NCBI GenBank assembly: GCA_002501855.1
Contig: DAOM01000048.1
Coordinates: 5,931-16,569 of the forward strand
Reading direction: 5' to 3'
From: Candidatus Nitrosopolaris nunavutensis
Lineage (GTDB): Archaea > Thermoproteota > Nitrososphaeria > Nitrososphaerales > Nitrososphaeraceae
Length of the DNA stretch: 10,639 bases
Below are positions 5,949-10,639 of the stretch, one piece after another (within the stretch, counting starts at the first letter, position 1; every line of letters begins with the position of its first letter). The notes beneath the pieces were generated by a model that was not told where the DNA came from, ran no database searches, and saw only the letters and a list, made by a program, of their open reading frames with translations. The translations under genes were made by a program, and so were the position numbers.

Positions 5949-6644
5949 CTAAAAGTGGGTTTCACCTATAAGAATTTCTCTAACTTGGTCATCGGTAATC
6001 GGTTCAAAATTTTCGTAGAATTGTCCAACAGAGTTAAGCGCTTCAGGGCTGAGGATCACATCTACAGCATCAGCCTCTTGCTGCAGTATGTCCACAGTTT
6101 GCAGAGGGGCCACGGGGACAGCAATTATCAAATAATTCGGACTATGTTTTCTTATCCAGCGTGCAGCAGCAATAATCGTAGCGCCTGTCGCTATGCCATC
6201 ATCTGTCAGGATTACGATTCTATCTCTTAGTCTGTACTGACGGTTCTTTGGATAGAGTGCGCTGCGATGTTTTATTACCGCTAACTGCTTTGCTTTCTCA
6301 CGTTCCTGATAGTCTTCCGATAACTTCAACGCTTTGATAAGATACTCGTTCATGTACGTTGTGCCATCCTCCATAATAGCTCCAATCGCGAGTTCTGGGT
6401 TTTCTGGAGCTCCGAGTTTTCTGCCCAGTGCCACGTCAAAATCAGTAGAAAGTTTTCTAGCTACTATATCCGCTATGATTACACCCCCACGAGGAATACC
6501 CAACACTAATGCTTGGCTTCGATCTCGAGAATTAAGTGAAGGACTCGTACTCAATCTTTCGGCCAGTATGTTGCCGGCCTGCACTCGGTCTCGGAATTTC
6601 AACCGATCTACATTAGTTTCCTTCTTTTTTAAAACTTTCATCAT
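5949..6644 (-). CDS. Phosphoribosyltransferase-family protein
   Basis: A 231-aa type I PRTase-fold protein. The PRPP loop is VILTDDGIATGAT (144-156), with the two acidic residues D148 and D149 followed by the GIATGAT turn. The GIPRGGV motif (49-55) and the RKLGAPENPELAIGAI segment (75-90) are typical of the subgroup often annotated only as 'phosphoribosyltransferase'. The substrate cannot be named; the group includes proteins of unproven reaction. The start is the ATG at 6644 or the adjacent ATG at 6641. The frame stays open to 6878, but that extension lies opposite the LOG gene and has no PRTase features. The divergent LOG gene begins 33 bp away. Confidence 0.88.
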   Translation of the reverse strand: MMKVLKKKETNVDRLKFRDRVQAGNILAERLSTSPSLNSRDRSQALVLGIPRGGVIIADIVARKLSTDFDVALGRKLGAPENPELAIGAIMEDGTTYMNEYLIKALKLSEDYQEREKAKQLAVIKHRSALYPKNRQYRLRDRIVILTDDGIATGATIIAAARWIRKHSPNYLIIAVPVAPLQTVDILQQEADAVDVILSPEALNSVGQFYENFEPITDDQVREILIGETHF

Positions 6645-6645
6645 A

Positions 6646-6654
6646 AAGTATAAG
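6646..6654 (+). promoter_or_regulatory. TATA box of the LOG-family gene
   Basis: AAGTATAAG is centred 28 bp before the GTG at 6678, which supports a leaderless GTG-started mRNA. The box directly abuts the start codon of the divergent PRTase gene. A much weaker minus-strand ATTATT at 6672-6677 is the only candidate box for the PRTase and touches the LOG start codon. Confidence 0.65.
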
Positions 6655-6677
6655 ACAGACAGAAATAGTCGAATAAT

Positions 6678-7178
6678 GTGCGTAAGTTTCAGATCGCTGT
6701 GGTTGGATACAATAAAGACAGGTGTACTGAGCAGGCGAGAAATATTGCATACGAGGTAGGAAAAGAAGTAGCCCGTGCCGGTGCAGTTTTGGTTTGTGGT
6801 GGACTGGGAGGAGTTATGGAATCCGCATGCAAGGGAGCGAGAGAAAATAATGGACTTACCATTGGTATAATACCACAAGAGGAATTTTCTTTTGCGAATG
6901 GATTCTGCGATGTCGTCATCTGTACAGGAATTGGATTCGCCAGAGATTTCATCATAGCCAGTTCTGCGGATGGAATTATCGCTATCGGTGGCGGCGTCGG
7001 GACTTTGATAGAAATGGCGGTGGGATATATGACAAAGAAGGCTATTGTTGTAATAGCAGGCAGTGGCGGTGTAGCAGATACGTACGCCGGAAAATATTTA
7101 GATGAGCGGAAGCGCGTTCCTATACTGGTAGCTAAGGACGCGCGTTCCGCGGTGCAAATATTTTCTGATAACAAATGA
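6678..7178 (+). CDS. LOG-like Rossmann protein (TIGR00725 type)
   Basis: A 166-aa single-domain protein of the lysine-decarboxylase-like/LOG superfamily. It is closest in pattern to the TIGR00725 group, some members of which are described as molybdenum-cofactor carrier-like. The nucleotide-binding start is KFQIAVVGYNKD (3-14). Then come GGLGGVMESACKGARE (41-56), GLTIGIIP (59-66) and the phosphate-binding GGGVGTLIEM (104-113), the counterpart of the PGGxGTxxE motif of cytokinin phosphoribohydrolases; here the proline is replaced by glycine. This makes a canonical LOG activity less certain. The start is GTG at 6678, supported by a TATA box 28 bp upstream. The stop is 3 bp from the convergent dehydrogenase stop. 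The divergent PRTase gene could be functionally linked. Confidence 0.87.
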   Translation: MRKFQIAVVGYNKDRCTEQARNIAYEVGKEVARAGAVLVCGGLGGVMESACKGARENNGLTIGIIPQEEFSFANGFCDVVICTGIGFARDFIIASSADGIIAIGGGVGTLIEMAVGYMTKKAIVVIAGSGGVADTYAGKYLDERKRVPILVAKDARSAVQIFSDNK

Positions 7179-7181
7179 AGT

Positions 7182-8330
7182 TCACTTGCTTTCGTAGCTC
7201 TGTAGATAGACATCAGGCTCATAGCGCGAGCCATACTTTGAGGCCATCTCTCGCAGTTTCTCCACAACATTTCCTACACCAAACATCTCTACTGTGCCAA
7301 ATAGATCTGTTTTCAGTCCCATGCCAAGTCTGAGCGCCTTGTCGACGTCTTCTTTTGTACATACATTATTTGAAATTAGCCATGCTGCATTATTAGCTGA
7401 AACAGCCACCAAACTTATTGGATTATACTTTGCTGCTTCTTCCGGTGTTAAGTTGACGCGTTCGTAAGTACTTCCACTGTATTCATAAAAACCCTTGCCT
7501 GTTTTCTGCCCAAGATTTTGGGCATCAACCAATTCTTTTATTTTCGGATGCGGGTGTACTATTCTGGTGTCTCTAGAATACATCTCTGATGTGGCCTTGA
7601 ATATTACATCGAGTCCCGTATAATCGGCGAGCTCAAAAATCCCCATAGGGAAACCCATCTTGTACCTTACTGCTGAATCTATTTGAGTCATCGAGACTCC
7701 GTCCCTCTCTAAACAGTATGCAGCTTCATGTACCAACGGTATAAAAATTCGATTTACAATAAAACCAGCTACATCTTTGCGGCACAATACAGGTTCCTTA
7801 CCAACTCGCATTACGAAATCCAAGGCCGTGTCTATGGTATGCTGATTAGTGTCTCGTCCTGGAATGATCTCTACGAGTCGCATCAATTGCGGTGGATTAA
7901 AAAAGTGCAATCCTATGAACCTTTCAGGTCGCCCTGTTAATGCCGCCATTTCAGTTATCGGTAATGTGCTCGTATTAGAGGCATAGACTGTTTTTTCTTC
8001 CGCAAACTTATCCACATCGGTATAGACTTTCTTTTTAAGACCGAGATCTTCGGGTACTGCTTCTATGAGTAGATCGGTATCTCTCAACGACAGGTCTAGG
8101 TCTACTTCGGGGGTGATTCTATAGAATATCCTATCCGCCTCTATTTGGGTGATCTTTTGTTTTTCTACGAGTTTGCTCAGAGACCATTTTACCTTCTCCA
8201 ATGCTTTATCCAACAAAGAGGATTCTATGTCACGTAACGTAACGTTGTAACCCGCCATTGCACAAACTTGTGCGATCCCGTGACCCATAATCCCCGAACC
8301 GAGGACGGTTATTTTTTTTACCAAGGGCAT
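7182..8330 (-). CDS. 3-hydroxyacyl-CoA dehydrogenase
   Basis: An NAD-dependent (S)-3-hydroxyacyl-CoA dehydrogenase, probably acting as 3-hydroxybutyryl-CoA dehydrogenase. The 382-aa product has the Rossmann motif GSGIMG (11-16) and an acidic D34 at the end of the second strand, which favours NAD over NADP. SNTS is at 118-121, the catalytic H142 (GLHFFNPP) and E154 (VEII) form the dyad, and N193 is in GFIVNR. Single-domain enzymes have about 285 aa. Here a second, shorter 3HCDH-like segment follows at about 305-365 (SANNAAWLISNN, DVDKALRLGMGLKTDLF). In thaumarchaea such enzymes are assigned to the 4-hydroxybutyrate half of the carbon-fixation cycle. The ATG at 8330 has a TATA-like box about 30 bp upstream. 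The gene is divergent from the nuclease-like gene and convergent with the LOG gene. Confidence 0.94.
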   Translation of the reverse strand: MPLVKKITVLGSGIMGHGIAQVCAMAGYNVTLRDIESSLLDKALEKVKWSLSKLVEKQKITQIEADRIFYRITPEVDLDLSLRDTDLLIEAVPEDLGLKKKVYTDVDKFAEEKTVYASNTSTLPITEMAALTGRPERFIGLHFFNPPQLMRLVEIIPGRDTNQHTIDTALDFVMRVGKEPVLCRKDVAGFIVNRIFIPLVHEAAYCLERDGVSMTQIDSAVRYKMGFPMGIFELADYTGLDVIFKATSEMYSRDTRIVHPHPKIKELVDAQNLGQKTGKGFYEYSGSTYERVNLTPEEAAKYNPISLVAVSANNAAWLISNNVCTKEDVDKALRLGMGLKTDLFGTVEMFGVGNVVEKLREMASKYGSRYEPDVYLQSYESK

Positions 8331-8355
8331 ATTAAAATATCAACAGTTTTTGGTA

Positions 8356-8364
8356 GATTTTTAA
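8356..8364 (-). promoter_or_regulatory. TATA box of the hydroxyacyl-CoA dehydrogenase gene
   Basis: The minus strand reads TTAAAAATC, centred about 30 bp before the ATG at 8330, within a long A/T-rich block. It lies 7 bp from the opposing TATA box of the next gene. Confidence 0.5.
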
Positions 8365-8370
8365 TTTTTC

Positions 8371-8379
8371 TATAAAAAG
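8371..8379 (+). promoter_or_regulatory. TATA box of the nuclease-like gene
   Basis: TATAAAAAG is centred 31 bp before the ATG at 8406, a near-consensus archaeal box. The 75-bp divergent spacer thus carries two back-to-back core promoters. Confidence 0.65.
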
Positions 8380-8405
8380 GCACAGCTTAATTAAAGGACC
8401 ATTTC

Positions 8406-9089
8406 ATGATATATTGGTATTTGGACGTAGACCTTTTCACCGCAGATTTAGATGGCCTTTCGACAAAAATGACATCTGGGGAACGAGATGAACTGGTACA
8501 GCGAATGAATTTCGTAAAGTACAGGTTGATCGAATTATATAAGAAAAACTTGGTAAAGATAAACCATTCTGTAATGGAGCTTGTCTGTGCCAGACACCTT
8601 ATTCGCTATGGTTACGCCGTCGATGTTGAAAAGCAACTTACAGACATCCTCGTATGTGATCTACATGGGAGTAAAGGAAACGGAGACACAGTCGTGGAAA
8701 TTGAAACTGGATTTGTTCCTCCAGATCACGCTCTAGACCCGCTGTCATACTACTACGCAAGAGTCGCAAGCAAGATAGCAAGATATAGCAGATTCGCAAA
8801 TCAGTTTGTTCTTGCAACCACACCCGTTAGTATTCTTCCTATTCCTGAGATGTACAGGCGACCACCACGTGATAGAAGAAATGAGGAAATAACCAAGCTT
8901 AAACGTGTCTGCGATAAATACTACCGCAACCCCCCTATAACCGAGGAAGAAATTGTAAATGGCAGAATACATATGATCTATATAATAGACATAGATCAGG
9001 GAAATGTGATCGAAATGGATGTGGAATCATATTTTGAATCGGTCCGCCTAATGACGCCAATATCAAGTATAATTTACGGATGCCGATAG
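8406..9089 (+). CDS. Uncharacterised protein, possible PD-(D/E)XK nuclease fold
   Basis: A 227-aa soluble protein whose function I do not recognise. An N-terminal helical part (about 20-70) ends in HSVMELVCARHLIRYGY. Next come alternating strands with D80 in LTDILVCD, then VVEIETGF (97-103, E98 and E100), and a helix with K123 (ARVASKIARYS). Glu in the first helix, then Asp, then E-x-E on a strand, then Lys on a helix is the order seen in PD-(D/E)XK nuclease folds, although E-x-K would be usual. Then come a hydrophobic strand (QFVLATTPVSILPIP), a charged helix rich in R and K (152-175) and a C-terminal strand (HMIYIIDID). The product probably has homologues in other thaumarchaea, but this was not checked. 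It stands alone: a divergent dehydrogenase lies upstream and a gene-free gap downstream. No methyltransferase or other restriction partner is near. Confidence 0.85.
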   Translation: MIYWYLDVDLFTADLDGLSTKMTSGERDELVQRMNFVKYRLIELYKKNLVKINHSVMELVCARHLIRYGYAVDVEKQLTDILVCDLHGSKGNGDTVVEIETGFVPPDHALDPLSYYYARVASKIARYSRFANQFVLATTPVSILPIPEMYRRPPRDRRNEEITKLKRVCDKYYRNPPITEEEIVNGRIHMIYIIDIDQGNVIEMDVESYFESVRLMTPISSIIYGCR

Positions 9090-9345
9090 AAAGTTAATTC
9101 ATAGATGTCAGATTGAGCATTTGTTTCGTTGGTTGTTAAAATTCTCGCCAACCGAGCACTTTGTTGTCGATATTAGCTATTTAGTTGTCCTGGGAGGCAG
9201 CTTTAATTGCTGCTCAAAGAAAAAAACAAAAAAACATTTCATTTCGCCTTCAATGGTGGTTCTTGGTATGCTCAAGACGATTGTAACAAATTCGGTAATA
9301 CTGTTTAATTAATGACGGATCTTGTTTACATGATCATGCGTACTA

Positions 9346-9366
9346 CTATAACCACGACGGTTATAG
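9346..9366. repeat. 8-bp perfect hairpin repeat
   Basis: CTATAACC (9346-9353) and GGTTATAG (9359-9366) are separated by ACGAC. On the plus strand the stem is followed by T-rich DNA (about 9372-9396), so it could end a plus-strand transcript arising within the gap. No gene directly upstream needs it. Confidence 0.5.
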
Positions 9367-9473
9367 CACATCTCTTGATTATTTTATAATTATTCATTCA
9401 GCGAGATCTTCGATAGTTGGGTTTCTTTTATTCTGATCAATTAGTTCAGTGGATGTTGGGTTTAGCTCGTAAA

Positions 9474-9512
9474 GATAATTGACTTTTTGCTCTAATTCGC
9501 AAGTCAATTGTC
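9474..9512. repeat. 12-bp inverted repeat (one G-T pair)
   Basis: GATAATTGACTT (9474-9485) pairs with AAGTCAATTGTC (9501-9512) along 12 positions, with a single T-G wobble at 9476/9510 and a 15-nt loop. This is the longest stem in the gap and would be stable as RNA or could bind a dimeric protein. Confidence 0.6.
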
Positions 9513-9623
9513 AATGGGTTTATACGTTATCGTGTTTAGGCTACGATCTTGTGGTTAGAGTTTTGCATTAAATATCAAACCGAGCATTCATACTATTACT
9601 ATTACTATAACACATAATTTGAA

Positions 9624-9637
9624 TGTGAATATTCACA
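9624..9637. repeat. 14-bp perfect palindrome
   Basis: TGTGAATATTCACA is an exact palindrome without spacer, about 210 bp before the Tsr3 TATA box. The form TGTGA-N4-TCACA resembles a binding site for a symmetric helix-turn-helix dimer. The regulator is unknown, and no likely regulator gene other than TFB is in the window. Confidence 0.6.
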
Positions 9638-9842
9638 AATCATTAGTTATATTATCTGATGCAATGATCCTCTATTCCGCTGTCCTATCCGAGAGGATGC
9701 ATATTGTTCCATTTGCCAGATCAGTTAAAAATTGCTGTTCTGCTACGGATTTCTTCTTTCTCATAATAAACACACACCCAGCGGGCATGTTAAACTGACC
9801 GAGTAATAAGAGACTACGACCTTGCGAATGTGTTTTAGCACA

Positions 9843-9850
9843 TATTAAAT
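9843..9850 (+). promoter_or_regulatory. TATA box of the tsr3 gene
   Basis: TATTAAAT is centred about 26.5 bp before the ATG at 9873, predicting a leaderless mRNA. Confidence 0.65.
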
Positions 9851-9872
9851 TACCGGGGAGCAAAGGTGTATC

Positions 9873-10379
9873 ATGCGAGCGCAAGTGCTAATGTACAAGC
9901 AGGATGACCCTGCTAAATGCACTGCCGCGAAATTAGTTAAGTTCGGTCTGGCTGAATCTGTTAGATTTATCCGGCCAAATACATTGATATTAGATCCTTT
10001 TTGCAAAATCGTTCTATCAACCCATGACAGAACTCTCTTCAAATCAGTTTGTGCAGTCGACTGCTCTTGGGAAAGGGCCATAGATACATTACTGAAAGGA
10101 AAAGCATTAAAGAATGGTGTCCGCCGACGCTTGCCTGCATTGTTGGCAGGAAATCCCACCAATTATAGCAAATTATCGAAGTTAACTACCGCAGAAGCAT
10201 TGGCGGCATCTCTTTTCATCCTAGGGTGGAGACACGTGTCAGAAAATATATTGGACAAATTTAAATGGGGACATACGTTTTTCGAATTAAACTCGGAGAT
10301 TTTAAGCGATTATACCAACGCGGTCAACACCACAGAAATTGTTGAACTCGAGAAAGGATATTTTCCTCATCTAACTTAA
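9873..10379 (+). CDS. tsr3: 16S rRNA aminocarboxypropyltransferase Tsr3 (DUF367)
   Basis: Tsr3 transfers the 3-amino-3-carboxypropyl group of S-adenosylmethionine to a hypermodified pseudouridine of small-subunit rRNA, late in ribosome maturation. The 168-aa product has the family blocks in order: DPAKCTAAKL (12-21), LILDP (38-42), VDCSWE (62-67), RRLPALLAGNPTNYSK (85-100), LTTAEALAA (104-112) and FKWGHTFFELN (130-140). The length is normal for an archaeal member. ATG 9873 is supported by the TATA box. The RNase P RNA promoter overlaps the stop codon, placing two RNA-maturation genes head to tail. Confidence 0.95.
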   Translation: MRAQVLMYKQDDPAKCTAAKLVKFGLAESVRFIRPNTLILDPFCKIVLSTHDRTLFKSVCAVDCSWERAIDTLLKGKALKNGVRRRLPALLAGNPTNYSKLSKLTTAEALAASLFILGWRHVSENILDKFKWGHTFFELNSEILSDYTNAVNTTEIVELEKGYFPHLT

Positions 10380-10383
10380 TATA
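10376..10383 (+). promoter_or_regulatory. TATA box of the RNase P RNA gene
   Basis: TTAATATA overlaps the tsr3 stop codon (10377-10379) and is centred near 10380. The expected transcription start is about 10405, just before the first RNase P RNA stem. It is inferred from spacing. Confidence 0.5.
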
Positions 10384-10404
10384 CTTAGAATGGTTAGGCA
10401 GAGA

Positions 10405-10612
10405 TGTGAGCTAGCGCGCGGGTTACTCGAAAGAGAGGAAACTCCTCCCTCATTGCAGGCGCTCGAATTAGCGATAATTAGCTGGAGACAGCTGGCAACG
10501 GGACAGAAAAGATATCCAGCTATGGGGTACTGATGATGGTGAATAGCCTGAGGCTCATAGGAATGGAATGAAAATGCCGACCCGAGCGGAGCAAGGCCAA
10601 ACAGAGCATAAG
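10405..10612 (+). ncRNA. rnpB: RNase P RNA, 3' end missing
   Basis: The catalytic RNA of RNase P, which removes 5' leaders from precursor tRNAs. Conserved region I is seen as GAGGAAACTCC (10435-10445), one base different from the common GAGGAAAGTCC. A central ACAGAAAAGA block lies at 10503-10512. Conserved region IV is GGAGCAAGGCCAAACAG (10588-10604), nearly the same as in bacterial and type A RNAs. The final conserved region V (usually ACAGAA followed by GGCTTA) and the closing P1 strand are absent, because the natural sequence stops at the adapter at 10613. The 5' end is approximate, set from the TATA box. Confidence 0.9.
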
Positions 10613-10639
10613 CTGTCTCTTATACACATCAGACGCGGG
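10613..10639 (+). other. Nextera/Tn5 adapter remnant
   Basis: CTGTCTCTTATACACATC (10613-10630) matches the inverse complement of the Tn5 mosaic end used in Nextera libraries at 18 of its 19 bases in a row. The last mosaic-end base differs, and GACGC, the start of one Nextera read-through adapter, follows at 10632-10636. The final GGG no longer matches. This is not genomic DNA. Confidence 0.92.

Larger units (their letters stand above)
9090..9842. other. AT-rich gap with no convincing gene
   Basis: About 750 bp separate the nuclease-like gene from the Tsr3 promoter. Short frames exist (a TTG-started one at 9121-9312 on the plus strand and minus-strand frames within 9672-9884), but none has a recognisable domain. 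The gap holds an A-rich run (9216-9235), three clear inverted repeats (listed separately) and a weaker one (GCAGC 9197-9201 with GCTGC 9209-9213). It also has three copies of TGGGTTT (9418, 9457, 9515) and a 6-bp microsatellite, TACTAT x3, at 9591-9608. No tRNA, 5S rRNA or SRP RNA signature was found. An untranslated RNA or a regulatory/replication-type element is possible. Confidence 0.5.

Noticed and set aside
6645..6878. N-terminal extension of the PRTase reading frame (78 extra codons)
   Set aside because: It lies opposite the start of the well-supported LOG gene, has no PRTase features, and a normal-length protein starts at the ATG pair 6639-6644.
6689..7270. Long minus-strand frame opposite the LOG gene
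   Set aside because: Composition is that of an antisense shadow (S, A, T and P rich), and it overlaps two well-supported genes.
9121..9312. 63-codon plus-strand frame
   Set aside because: TTG start, no promoter at the right distance, low-complexity lysine run from an A-rich tract, no recognisable domain.
9591..9608. TACTAT x3 as a CRISPR or iteron array
   Set aside because: Only three short units without spacers; a simple microsatellite.

Overview
The window is archaeal, most likely from a Nitrososphaerota (Thaumarchaeota) genome. TFB, aIF1, Sec61-beta, an autoantigen-p27 zinc-ribbon protein, DUF2070, Tsr3 and an RNase P RNA occur together. Most genes have an A/T-rich TATA-like box about 26-31 bp before the start codon, as expected for leaderless archaeal mRNAs. 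The phylum call rests on remembered resemblance of TFB and DUF2070 to thaumarchaeal proteins; no search was run. It is chromosomal housekeeping DNA: no transposase, integrase, CRISPR array or defence cassette was seen.

Layout. 1-205: TFB upstream region, with a TATA box and an exact 16-bp tandem duplication making up the presumed leader. 206-1120 (+): TFB, convergent with aIF1 (1269-1577, -). 1734-2147 (+): p27-like zinc-ribbon protein. 2314-2481 (+): Sec61-beta, followed 6 nt later in the same frame by a DUF2070 membrane protein (2488-4251, +) whose homologous N-terminus has no ATG, GTG or TTG. 4270-4344 (-): tRNA-Val(CAC). 4452-5708 (-): adenosylhomocysteinase. 5949-6644 (-): phosphoribosyltransferase, divergent over 33 bp from a LOG/TIGR00725-type protein (6678-7178, +). 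7182-8330 (-): 3-hydroxyacyl-CoA dehydrogenase, convergent with the LOG gene over 3 bp. 8406-9089 (+): uncharacterised, nuclease-like protein. 9090-9842: AT-rich stretch without a convincing gene but with several inverted repeats. 9873-10379 (+): Tsr3. About 10405-10612 (+): 5' and central part of RNase P RNA. 10613-10639: sequence matching a Tn5/Nextera adapter, so the contig end is artefactual and cuts off the RNase P RNA.

Themes. The left half serves transcription start (TFB), translation start (aIF1) and membrane insertion (Sec61-beta, possibly DUF2070). The centre holds the methyl-cycle enzyme AhcY and nucleotide/cofactor-type enzymes (PRTase, LOG). The dehydrogenase fits 3-hydroxybutyryl-CoA oxidation, a step of the thaumarchaeal 3-hydroxypropionate/4-hydroxybutyrate carbon-fixation cycle. 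The right end is RNA maturation (Tsr3 on 16S rRNA, RNase P on tRNA). No clearly new multi-gene system is visible. The strongest oddities are the DUF2070 start, the duplicated TFB leader, the uncharacterised 8406-9089 protein, the structured 9.1-9.8 kb gap and the adapter tail.
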